The notes under the pieces: model-generated
The model's input: the letters and a program-made list of their open reading frames with translations, nothing else
The model's database searches: none
What the model was told of the DNA's origin: nothing
Program-made: the position numbers and the translations under genes
In this document: piece by piece, positions 7,441 to 15,281 of the stretch
Layout of the letters: each line of letters opens with the position of its first letter
How positions within the stretch are numbered: position 1 is the stretch's first letter
DNA from: Lachnospiraceae bacterium
GTDB lineage: Bacteria > Bacillota > Clostridia > Lachnospirales > Lachnospiraceae
Direction: 5' to 3'
DNA: 34,613 bases
Assembly (NCBI GenBank): GCA_017455525.1
Contig: JAFTAP010000007.1
Span: 1 to 34,613, forward strand

Positions 7441-9087
7441 CTATAACAATCCGAAGCTCTTTGCAAGCCTCACTATCTTACCGCCCATAGGAATGTCGTA
7501 AAGCTCGTCCTCCCTCACTGCGCCGAATTTCAGTATGCAGATAAAATAAATAACCCCGCCTACGACTATGGGTATGACGGTCTGTATCAGATACCCCGTA
7601 AATAAAGACAGCAGCTTCCAAAGCACGAAGATCACGACTCCCATGACAAGCGCCGACAGCGCAGGAAGCACGAAGGTCCTGACCTTCTCCTGCCTGTAGG
7701 ACAGCGAATGCCTTAAAGAAAGACTGTTAAGAAGACACATGCTTAAAGAGAATACGACCGTAGAAATAACTACGGCGTAAATCCCAAGATTCGTGTAGTA
7801 CATAAGGGCAATAAGAGCCGCAAGATGCAGAACCAATGAAATAGCCGCATTCTTAACGGGTAGATTCATCCTGCCGATTCCCTGAAGCATGCCGTTTGAA
7901 AGCGTTGAAACGGAATAAGTCATCACCGTTACAGCCCCCGCCCTGATTAACGCCGCAGCCAGCGCAGTCTCTCCCGAAAAAAGCAGGTTTATTATAGGAT
8001 CTGCAAGCACGAAAAGCCCCATTGCGCAGGGAAAGGATATTATCATGGTAAACCGCATTGCTGCGCTTACCCTCTTCCTTGCGCCCTTGATATTATCAGA
8101 CGCTATGCAGGACGAGAGAGCCGGAACGGCAGAAGCGGATATGGAGTTCGCAAGCGCTATCGGCACGTTTAAAAGGAGCTTTGATTTGCCCGTATACACG
8201 CCCCAGATAGCGGTCTTCTCCGCACCGAAGCCCTTCATCTCCATTAAGCGGTTAAAGAAGAAATTATCGAGTATATCGTTTATATTATAGATGGCGGTGG
8301 ATAAGATAACGGGAAACACTGTAAGCAATATCATCTGCATTACTGCGCCGTAGCTTTCCACATACCTCGTGTCGTCCCCGCTGTATTTCTTCCTGAGCCT
8401 TCCCGCAACCATGAAGTACAAGGCAACAAGGAATAAGAGCGCAGCGAAAGCACCAACGCTCGTGCCAAGAGTGCTTCCGGCAGCTCCGTAGGCATAGGAT
8501 AAGTCCTCATTCCTAAGAAGCGCCGCCGTCTTTTTTCCATAATCAAACAGGGACTTCGCCGCTATGATGCTTATCACGGCATTTATTATCTGCTCTATGA
8601 TCTGGGATACCGCCGTCGGCACCATATTCCCCATGCCCTGAAAATATCCCCTGAATACTCCCATGACGGCGACTATAAGAAGCGTGGGAGCGAATATCCG
8701 CAAGGCTATTGCGGATAACGGCTCTGACAGCACATTCGCCAAAGCCTCTGCTCCGAACAGCACGATAAGCCCCGCAAGGCCTCCTGTTATCGCAGCGAAT
8801 AAAAGCCCTCCCCTGAATACCCTGTTGGCATTCCTGTATTGTCTCTTTGAAAGCCTTGCCGACACTACCTTGGATATGGCAAGCGGCAGTGAATATGAAG
8901 ATATTAACAGCATGATATTATAGATATAATATGCCGAAGCATAATAGCCGTTGCCCTTGTCCCCGATGATATTCGTCACGGGGATGCGATATATCATGCC
9001 TATGATGCGGGTTATGATGCCTGCTATCCCCAGCAGTCCGCCCTGAACGATGAAGTTGCTTTTTCTATTCTTCGCAGGCCTTGCCAT
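7441..9087 (-). CDS. SpoVB/MurJ-like polysaccharide flippase (MOP superfamily)
   Basis: A 548-residue membrane protein with about fourteen transmembrane segments, matching the SpoVB/YtgP branch of the multidrug/oligosaccharidyl-lipid/polysaccharide exporters. These proteins flip lipid-linked cell-wall or sporulation precursors across the membrane. Seen directly are a basic N-terminus (MARPAKNRKSNF), the first-helix motif QGGLLGIAGIITRIIGMIYRIP in part, GDKGNGYYASAYYIYNI, and FRGYFQGMGNMVPTAVSQIIEQ, all typical of the branch. Length matches the family. The exact substrate (lipid II or another polyprenyl-linked glycan) cannot be told. It follows the YerB-like gene by 52 bp. Confidence 0.9.
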   Translation of the reverse strand: MARPAKNRKSNFIVQGGLLGIAGIITRIIGMIYRIPVTNIIGDKGNGYYASAYYIYNIMLLISSYSLPLAISKVVSARLSKRQYRNANRVFRGGLLFAAITGGLAGLIVLFGAEALANVLSEPLSAIALRIFAPTLLIVAVMGVFRGYFQGMGNMVPTAVSQIIEQIINAVISIIAAKSLFDYGKKTAALLRNEDLSYAYGAAGSTLGTSVGAFAALLFLVALYFMVAGRLRKKYSGDDTRYVESYGAVMQMILLTVFPVILSTAIYNINDILDNFFFNRLMEMKGFGAEKTAIWGVYTGKSKLLLNVPIALANSISASAVPALSSCIASDNIKGARKRVSAAMRFTMIISFPCAMGLFVLADPIINLLFSGETALAAALIRAGAVTVMTYSVSTLSNGMLQGIGRMNLPVKNAAISLVLHLAALIALMYYTNLGIYAVVISTVVFSLSMCLLNSLSLRHSLSYRQEKVRTFVLPALSALVMGVVIFVLWKLLSLFTGYLIQTVIPIVVGGVIYFICILKFGAVREDELYDIPMGGKIVRLAKSFGLL

Positions 9088-9139
9088 TTACCTGATGCTG
9101 TCCTTTGTATCTGATGACTCCATGCGGAATGAAGCCGGA

Positions 9140-10324
9140 TTACTTAATTACTACCTTATCTCCCTCTGTATCCTGTATTATCATGATAAGCGTCTTGCCC
9201 TGATTAACTACTATCTCCTCGCCATCCTCATCAAAGTAACGGACAGAGCCCTGATCCCCGCCGAAGGATATCCATGATCCGTCTATAGCCTTGCCCTTGG
9301 TGACATAGGTCATCTTTCCGCCGCCATGACAGTTAAATCCAAGATACCCCTTATCATCTATCTGCTCCCACTGGGAATACTGCAATATCACGTTATCAAA
9401 GGAGAGCTGCTCGCCCGTAAGGTCGTCCACATGCTCTTCTCCATACTGCCATCTGTAATATTTCCCGTCATCGGCATTATATTCAAGGTAGGGAGCGTTT
9501 ATCTTATATCCCGGCTCTACATGCGTAGCGTCATAGGGGTTCTCCTGTGAGAGATCATTAATATCATCATCATGCGCGAAGGTGAACTTCCCTATATAGC
9601 CATCCTTATAGGTATTGCGATAGCCCATGTCCTCTATGCCCTTCTTTATGCCCTTGGCAGAAGCATAGGCATTGTGAGGCGCAACCCTGTCTGTCGTCCT
9701 ATAGAACACGGTATCTCCTATTGCCGCAAGCCCTGAGAGGTTATCCACATAGTCCTCTTCCAATAAAGGCAGGGCATAAGAAGACTGCCCATAGTGACAG
9801 TAAATAGCATCAAGCTCTAACGCATAATAAACGAAATAATTCCTGCACGAACGCACGGAACCTATCTTTTCCAGGTCGTCGTAATTCTCAAAGACTCCCA
9901 TCATCCTCGTAAGCCCGCCCTCTACGACACACTCATAGAGAATATCAGCCGAGCCTACGCCGCTCATAGGCATAGCGTCCTCGATATTATTAAGCATGAC
10001 GGCTACAGGCCTTCTGTCACCTATCTCATCAGGAACCATCTTTCCCGTAAGGTAGCTTCTTACCTTATCTCCGTCTCTCTCCCGCTCCATGCCGAAGGAA
10101 GAAACATATCCCTTCTCCGCCGTAAGTCCTGATGCCGAAACCTCCGCGGCGTCATCATTAGATACTGACTCCTCGAATTTCTCATAGGCCTCGCTATCCT
10201 CAACAGCCTCCGTGCCTGTCTCAACTGATGAATCAGGAACCTTCGCTGCGGTATTATTCCCGCATCCCGCTAAAATACAGGCGCTTATGATCCATACCAG
10301 CGCCGCTCTCTTTTTAATGATCAA
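9140..10324 (-). CDS. YerB-like DUF3048 lipoprotein
   Basis: A 394-residue secreted lipoprotein. It has a lipoprotein signal peptide with lipobox LAGC and lipidation at Cys21, followed by a Ser/Glu-rich linker to about residue 70. The DUF3048 N-terminal domain then begins (RPVAVMLNNIEDAMPMSG, DILYECVVEGGLTRMM, KIGSVRSCRNYFVYYA). The C-terminal half (NVILQYSQWEQ..., FNCHGGGKMTYVTKGKAIDGSW) is the DUF3048_C part. Family members such as B. subtilis YerB are membrane-attached and of unknown function. It lies 3 bp after ybeY, so co-transcription is likely. Confidence 0.9.
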   Translation of the reverse strand: MIIKKRAALVWIISACILAGCGNNTAAKVPDSSVETGTEAVEDSEAYEKFEESVSNDDAAEVSASGLTAEKGYVSSFGMERERDGDKVRSYLTGKMVPDEIGDRRPVAVMLNNIEDAMPMSGVGSADILYECVVEGGLTRMMGVFENYDDLEKIGSVRSCRNYFVYYALELDAIYCHYGQSSYALPLLEEDYVDNLSGLAAIGDTVFYRTTDRVAPHNAYASAKGIKKGIEDMGYRNTYKDGYIGKFTFAHDDDINDLSQENPYDATHVEPGYKINAPYLEYNADDGKYYRWQYGEEHVDDLTGEQLSFDNVILQYSQWEQIDDKGYLGFNCHGGGKMTYVTKGKAIDGSWISFGGDQGSVRYFDEDGEEIVVNQGKTLIMIIQDTEGDKVVIK

Positions 10325-10327
10325 AAC

Positions 10328-10828
10328 CTATCTCCTTATTCCAAGTTTATCTAATATCTTATCCTGAGCCTTCTCCATAATAATGGCGTCATCCGGCTCC
10401 ATATGGTCAAACCCTTGCAAGTGTAACATACTGTGAGCGATTAGGAAAGCGAATTCTCTCTTAACGGAATGTCCGTAAGAAGCCGCCTGCGCTATCACAT
10501 GATCCGTGGATATCACGATATCCCCCAGCATAAGCTCTCCCGTATCAGGATTGAAGCAGTCCGCAGAGTCCTCTGATATCCCGCTGAAATCCCCTGCTTT
10601 TTCAAATTCCTGTAAAGGAAAAGAAAGTACATCTGTAGCCTTATCCGTCTTCCTGTATTCCTTATTTAGCATACGGATAGCCACATCATTCGTGAGCGTA
10701 AGGCTTATCTCGCATTCAAAAGGGCAGTCCGTATATCTCAATGCCTCACGAGCGACGCTCTTAAATATCTCCTCTACGCACAGGTCAAGCTCCCTTATAT
10801 CCTCATCATATTCAACGGAGAAAGTCAT
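10328..10828 (-). CDS. ybeY: rRNA maturation endoribonuclease YbeY
   Basis: A 166-residue zinc-dependent endoribonuclease of the UPF0054 family that takes part in 16S rRNA 3'-end processing and ribosome quality control. The catalytic signature is present as AHSMLHLQGFDH near residues 131-142; three histidines are retained, and the usual Gly after the first is Ser. The upstream strand NKEYRKTDKATDVLSFP and the segment LGDIVIS are also typical. The C-terminus MEKAQDKILDKLGI matches the family end. It overlaps the PgpH-like gene by 17 bp, the neighbour expected in Firmicutes. Confidence 0.95.
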   Translation of the reverse strand: MTFSVEYDEDIRELDLCVEEIFKSVAREALRYTDCPFECEISLTLTNDVAIRMLNKEYRKTDKATDVLSFPLQEFEKAGDFSGISEDSADCFNPDTGELMLGDIVISTDHVIAQAASYGHSVKREFAFLIAHSMLHLQGFDHMEPDDAIIMEKAQDKILDKLGIRR

Positions 10829-12047
10829 AATATATCCTCTCTCCCTTTAATTGCTTCCTTATCTCCTCCAAATCGTTATAGGGTATGGCTGATTTTTTAA
10901 GCAGCGAATTTTTGCCTGAGAAAAGTCCGAGTATCGTCTTGTCTATGAACTTATTCAGGTCGAGGTCTTTATTACCCTTAGAGAACTCGTCCATAAGGCT
11001 TATGATAACGGTATCGGCTATCACCGTGATAGAAACCTCCGCCGAGACCTTATCTCCCGCCTTTACCTCGCCATACTCCTTCAGAGCCTGCACTATGTCG
11101 TCAGGAAAGCCCTCGTCCATCGCAAGCGCCACCGTCCTTATCGCGAGATTAGCCTCGTCCTCCCTCAATACTCCTATCCTGTGATAGAAGCCAAGCCCCT
11201 TCATAAGCACCGGATCATAGCCGAACTTATTCGCAAAAAGCTCCGTGAAATGCGCCGTGTGTATAGCCCTCTTATACTCTCTCTTATTATTATTCTTAAG
11301 CCTGATAAGGAGCGGATACTCAGGATCAACGACATTAAGGTAAAGCTCCTGCTCCTTCTTCACGACATTATTATAATAAGAATAGCCCGCTATCTCCATG
11401 ATCATGACATCAAGGATAAGCCCTGCAACGGGACCTATGATAAGCTCAGGAGTAAGCGTTAAGCGCTTAAGCACGACAAGCCCCGTATAAAGAAGTATGT
11501 ATGCCAGAATAAAAACCGTCAGCACGTCAGCGTATTTGCCAATCTTCCGCCTGCCGTAAATAAGAGCCGCCGCTATAAGCCCGGTCACTGCATAGAAAAG
11601 GAAATACTCGAAGGATCTTTCCGTCACGAGGAAGGGCATCGCGGAAAACAGCATAAGGCTGAACATACCAAGGTAAAGATTGGACGAAATTATCGCTGTC
11701 AGAACGGCAAAGGACGCAAACGGGATAATAAAATCGGGTATGAAAGCCTGAACCGAAGCAAGCAGGCCCAGCCCTGTCATGATAAACGCAAGCTTCGGCG
11801 TTATCCATCTTCCGCAGGAATAAATGACTGCAAAAGCGATTATGGCGACGACAATGAAATTGCGTACCGCCCCCGTGATTGTCTGCTGCGTAAGATATAT
11901 CTCTATGGCAGAAGCAAGCGAAAGAATCATAATAGGCACGAGATGATATGCCTTAAACGGGCTATCCGGCTTTTTATTTTCTGAACCTTCTGCTGTCTCC
12001 TGCTCTTCTCTTTCCGTCTTCTCTTCTGTTTCCCTGTCTTTGCTCAT
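10812..12047 (-). CDS. PgpH-like 7TM-HD protein with degenerate HD domain
   Basis: A 411-residue protein in the place of pgpH, the c-di-AMP phosphodiesterase encoded between phoH and ybeY in Firmicutes. It has an acidic Glu-rich cytoplasmic head (residues 1-30), about seven membrane segments (36-220) and a C-terminal domain that aligns with the PgpH HD domain. The large extracytoplasmic 7TMR-HDED domain of the roughly 710-residue B. subtilis protein is absent. Metal ligands are largely gone: HHS appears as KRA (259-261), HD as H289-R290, and the HH pair as E324-Y325. Only D345 in IADTV seems retained. It is therefore probably not a phosphodiesterase. Start ATG 12047 has GAGGAA just upstream and overlaps phoH by 74 bp. 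Confidence 0.85.
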   Translation of the reverse strand: MSKDRETEEKTEREEQETAEGSENKKPDSPFKAYHLVPIMILSLASAIEIYLTQQTITGAVRNFIVVAIIAFAVIYSCGRWITPKLAFIMTGLGLLASVQAFIPDFIIPFASFAVLTAIISSNLYLGMFSLMLFSAMPFLVTERSFEYFLFYAVTGLIAAALIYGRRKIGKYADVLTVFILAYILLYTGLVVLKRLTLTPELIIGPVAGLILDVMIMEIAGYSYYNNVVKKEQELYLNVVDPEYPLLIRLKNNNKREYKRAIHTAHFTELFANKFGYDPVLMKGLGFYHRIGVLREDEANLAIRTVALAMDEGFPDDIVQALKEYGEVKAGDKVSAEVSITVIADTVIISLMDEFSKGNKDLDLNKFIDKTILGLFSGKNSLLKKSAIPYNDLEEIRKQLKGERIYYDFLR

Positions 12048-12990
12048 ATTCCTCGTATGCCTTTACTATCTTCTGTACAAGAGGGTGTCTTACGACATCC
12101 TTTGAAGTAAGCGTTATAAAGCCTATATCCTCTATCTTATGAAGCACCCGCTCCGCTACGTCAAGCCCCGATACCGTTCCCTCGGCGAGATCCTTCTGTG
12201 TCTTATCTCCTGTCACTACTACCTTCGAGCCGAAGCCTATGCGGGTTAAGAACATCTTCATCTGCGCAGGCGTCGTATTCTGTGCCTCGTCAAGTATGAT
12301 GAAGGCATTGTCTAAGGTCCTGCCCCTCATATATGCCAAAGGAGCGACCTCTATAAGCCCCTTTTCCGTATTCCTCTGGAAAGCCTCCGCTCCCATTATG
12401 CTGTAGAGGGCGTCATACAAAGGTCTTAAATAAGGATCGACCTTGCTCTGCAAATCTCCCGGCAGAAAGCCCAGCTTCTCTCCCGCTTCTATGGCAGGCC
12501 TCGTAAGTATTATCCTCGATACCTCTTCCTTCTTAAAAGCCGTGACCGCCTCCGCTATCGCAAGATAAGTCTTGCCAGTGCCCGCAGGACCTATACCGAA
12601 GACTATCATCTTGCTCTCGATCGCTTCGACATAATTCTTCTGCCCGACAGTCTTTGGCTTCACGGGCTTTCCCTGCACGGTATGACAGATCACATCATCG
12701 TCCACGGAAGTGATGAACTCCCCCGATGAATCATTTATGCTGTCCAATGTATAGGTCAGCTTCTGCTCGTCTATAGTCTCTCCCCTTCCCGCAAGCGCAA
12801 GCAGCTCCTTAATAAGAGCCACGCCGTCAGAAGATGCTTTCTTGTCGCCTTCGATAAATATGCTGTCCGCCCTTATCGATATGTCAACGCCAAGCTTCTT
12901 CTCTATGAACCTGATATTCTTATCAAACGAGCCTGCGACCTCCTGTATCACATTGTTGTCGTAGTCCCCTGTCCTTATAACTTCAGTCAT
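11974..12990 (-). CDS. phoH: PhoH family ATPase
   Basis: A 338-residue cytoplasmic P-loop protein of the PhoH (PhoL type) family, often linked to RNA metabolism and encoded beside ybeY. An N-terminal KH-like region (about 25-65) precedes the ATPase core, with Walker A GPAGTGKT (134-141), TRPAIEAGEKLGFLPGD, and Walker B IILDEAQN (231-238), then VVTGDKTQ. The tail is Arg/Lys-rich. The same bases in another frame encode the Glu-rich start of the next gene, a 74-bp overlap. Its ATG sits inside the end of pdp (ATGACTGA, 8-bp overlap), so translation is likely coupled. Confidence 0.95.
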   Translation of the reverse strand: MTEVIRTGDYDNNVIQEVAGSFDKNIRFIEKKLGVDISIRADSIFIEGDKKASSDGVALIKELLALAGRGETIDEQKLTYTLDSINDSSGEFITSVDDDVICHTVQGKPVKPKTVGQKNYVEAIESKMIVFGIGPAGTGKTYLAIAEAVTAFKKEEVSRIILTRPAIEAGEKLGFLPGDLQSKVDPYLRPLYDALYSIMGAEAFQRNTEKGLIEVAPLAYMRGRTLDNAFIILDEAQNTTPAQMKMFLTRIGFGSKVVVTGDKTQKDLAEGTVSGLDVAERVLHKIEDIGFITLTSKDVVRHPLVQKIVKAYEEYEQRQGNRREDGKRRAGDSRRFRK

Positions 12991-14287
12991 TAAGCGTATA
13001 AATCAAAACGTTTTTCTCCGGCTCCTCGTCTATTATCTCGACCGATTTGAGATACTGCATCCTGGCTGTCTCCGCCTCGTTATCATTCCTTGCGTATATC
13101 TCTAAAAGGCAGTCGCCCTTCGATACCTTATCGCCGTTCTTTGCACTCATCTCAAGCCCCACGGAAAGGTCTATCGCCTGCTCCTTGGTTATCCTGCCGC
13201 CGCCTAAAAGCTTTACGCACTCGCCAATCCCCGCGCAGTCCTTTACCCTTAGGTATCCATTCCTCTCAGCATGCACTTCCTTCTTTACAGCCGCCTTGGG
13301 GAATAAGGAATAATCGTCTATCACATCAGGATTTCCATGCTGTGCGGCTATCATAGTCCTGAAGGCTTCAAGCGCCCTGCCGGATGATATAGCCTCTTCC
13401 GCCATCTTCCACGCATCGGCTTTATTATCAGCCTTACCGCCTGCCATTATCATCTCCGGAATAATGACCTTCATTACCTCCGACACATCTGATGCCGTAG
13501 TCCCCTTTAACGCCTCTATCGCTTCGATTACTTCAAGCGAATTGCCTATCGCATGTCCTAAGGGCTCGTTCATGTCCGTAATAACGGCCTTCATATTAAG
13601 TCCTGCCCTCTTTCCTATATCCATCATTATGCGGGCAAGCTCGCAGGCTTTTTCCTCATCCCTCATGAATGCTCCCGTGCCATGCGTCACCTCAAGCACT
13701 ATGGCGTCACTTCCCGCGGCGATCTTCTTGCTCATTATGGAAGATGCGATAAGAGGTATGCAGCCTACCGTCCCTGTCACGTCGCGCAGGGCATAAAGAA
13801 GCTTATCCGCAGGCGCAAGATCCTTTGTCTGCCCGATAAGCGCATATCCTGTATTCTTAACCTGAGCAATAAAATCCTTTTCATCAAGAGATGTCGAAAA
13901 GCCCGGTATCGCTTCAAGCTTATCTATCGTGCCTCCCGTGAAGCCAAGCCCTCTGCCGCTCATCTTAGCAGTAGGTATGCCGCACGCTGCAGCTACAGGT
14001 GCTACTATCAATGTCACCTTGTCACCTACTCCGCCCGTAGAATGCTTATCTACCTTGATGCCGGGGATTTCAGACAGATCCATGATATCCCCCGACTCCG
14101 CCATCGCCATCGTAAGCTCGTAGGTCTCTTCGTCGTCACAGCCATTTAAATATATAGCCATAAGGAGCGCTGAAACCTGATAATCGGGAATCTCCCCAGC
14201 CACATATCTATTTATGAAGTCTCTTATCTCTTCCTTTGCAAGCTTGCCCTTGTCACGCTTTTTTTCGATGATGTTTATGAAGTTCAT
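12983..14287 (-). CDS. pdp: Pyrimidine-nucleoside phosphorylase
   Basis: Phosphorolyses uridine, deoxyuridine and thymidine to the base and (deoxy)ribose-1-phosphate for salvage, in the cytoplasm. The 434-residue protein shows the thymidine/pyrimidine phosphorylase signature: KHSTGGVGDKVTLIVAP (phosphate site), SGRGLGFTGGTIDKLEAIPG, DVTGTVGCIPLIASSIMSKK and the C-terminal domain ending in LEIYARN. Telling Pdp from DeoA by eye is uncertain, but the length and Firmicutes context favour Pdp. The frame is open to 14326; ATG 14287 was chosen because GGGGGAG lies 5 nt upstream and MNFINIIEKKRDKG is the family N-terminus. Confidence 0.9.
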   Translation of the reverse strand: MNFINIIEKKRDKGKLAKEEIRDFINRYVAGEIPDYQVSALLMAIYLNGCDDEETYELTMAMAESGDIMDLSEIPGIKVDKHSTGGVGDKVTLIVAPVAAACGIPTAKMSGRGLGFTGGTIDKLEAIPGFSTSLDEKDFIAQVKNTGYALIGQTKDLAPADKLLYALRDVTGTVGCIPLIASSIMSKKIAAGSDAIVLEVTHGTGAFMRDEEKACELARIMMDIGKRAGLNMKAVITDMNEPLGHAIGNSLEVIEAIEALKGTTASDVSEVMKVIIPEMIMAGGKADNKADAWKMAEEAISSGRALEAFRTMIAAQHGNPDVIDDYSLFPKAAVKKEVHAERNGYLRVKDCAGIGECVKLLGGGRITKEQAIDLSVGLEMSAKNGDKVSKGDCLLEIYARNDNEAETARMQYLKSVEIIDEEPEKNVLIYTLND

Positions 14288-14355
14288 AGCTGCTCCCCCT
14301 GTCCGTTTATAAATCCTAAGCCGCAATGTATCTTAGTTCCAATCTGATGCTTAAT

Positions 14356-14802
14356 TCATTTATGATACGGCTCGCCCTTTATTATCTTAAAAGCCCTATA
14401 TAATTGCTCCATAAATATAACCCTCATAAGCTGATGCGGAAAGGTCATCTTAGAAAAGCTAAGATGCTCTTTAGCTATTGCCTTGATATTCTCCGCAATG
14501 CCTTCCGAACCGCCTATTATGAAGCAGATACGGCTTTCTCCGTCATTCATCAGCTTCTCTATAGCTTCCGCAAACTGCACGGAAGTAAGCTCCTTCCCTT
14601 CTATCTCAAGCGTTATTACATAAGCACCTTCAGGTATGGCTTTTTCTATTCTGACGCTTTCTGCTTCCATGTCGGGACCGTCGTCAAGCTCTTTTTCCGT
14701 AAGCGTGATATATCCGCCAAGCCTCTTCTTATATTCCTTTACGGCATCCTGCAGATACTTCTCCTTTAGCTTTCCACAGGTGATAAGCATCACATGGAGC
14801 AT
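14356..14802 (-). CDS. rlmH: 23S rRNA pseudouridine-1915 N3-methyltransferase RlmH
   Basis: Methylates pseudouridine 1915 in helix 69 of 23S rRNA on assembled 70S ribosomes, using SAM. The 148-residue SPOUT protein has the start LITCGKLKEKYL, the SAM-binding knot IGGSEG, and the highly conserved end SFSKMTFPHQLMRVIFMEQLYRAFKIIKGEPYHK, partly quoted here by its key blocks. It is slightly shorter than the usual 155-160 residues because the central loop is compact. It overlaps the upstream small membrane protein gene by 13 bp. Confidence 0.95.
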   Translation of the reverse strand: MLHVMLITCGKLKEKYLQDAVKEYKKRLGGYITLTEKELDDGPDMEAESVRIEKAIPEGAYVITLEIEGKELTSVQFAEAIEKLMNDGESRICFIIGGSEGIAENIKAIAKEHLSFSKMTFPHQLMRVIFMEQLYRAFKIIKGEPYHK

Positions 14803-15263
14803 GGTTGTTCTTTCTCAAAAAGCTCCGAATATATCTCCTCCGTAAGCTCCGACATCAGGGCATCCTCCACGTCCATGAATCTCTCGCATATCTTATCTTT
14901 AATAAAATCCGTGCGCTCAAAGTAGAGGTCGTTGCCTTCAAGAGTGGTATCCAGCTCTCCGTCAATTAATTCCGCGTCATGCTCATTAAGGAACCATTTT
15001 TTGATTTCATTCTTCTTGTCCGTCTCCCTTTCTGCATCGAGAGCTACAGCGCCGGATTTCCTAAAGGAATGTATGCCCGCAATAAGAAAGACGATAAACA
15101 GCAGGCTCATCACAAGCTTTGTCACGATGCCTACTACGCCGCCTATATTCAAAGGAATCACGCCTGCAAAGATAAGCACCATGGCGACAAGCCCTATAGC
15201 TCCGCACACAGTCAGCGCATATCCTGATGACCTCAGATCCTTTGCCTTCTCATTCAGAGTCAT
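14790..15263 (-). CDS. Small two-TM membrane protein of unknown function
   Basis: A 157-residue protein I cannot assign to a named family. Residues 1-13 are polar (MTLNEKAKDLRSS), followed by two membrane segments at about 14-36 and 44-66. A charged cytoplasmic domain of about 85 residues, rich in Glu, Asp and Lys, follows and is probably helical. The ATG at 15263 is preceded by GGGAG at 6 nt. It sits 18 bp after nfnB and overlaps rlmH by 13 bp, so it is firmly embedded in the operon and appears to be a real gene. No catalytic motif is visible. Confidence 0.75.
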   Translation of the reverse strand: MTLNEKAKDLRSSGYALTVCGAIGLVAMVLIFAGVIPLNIGGVVGIVTKLVMSLLFIVFLIAGIHSFRKSGAVALDAERETDKKNEIKKWFLNEHDAELIDGELDTTLEGNDLYFERTDFIKDKICERFMDVEDALMSELTEEIYSELFEKEQPCSM

Positions 15264-15281
15264 GTCATGCTCCCATACCGT

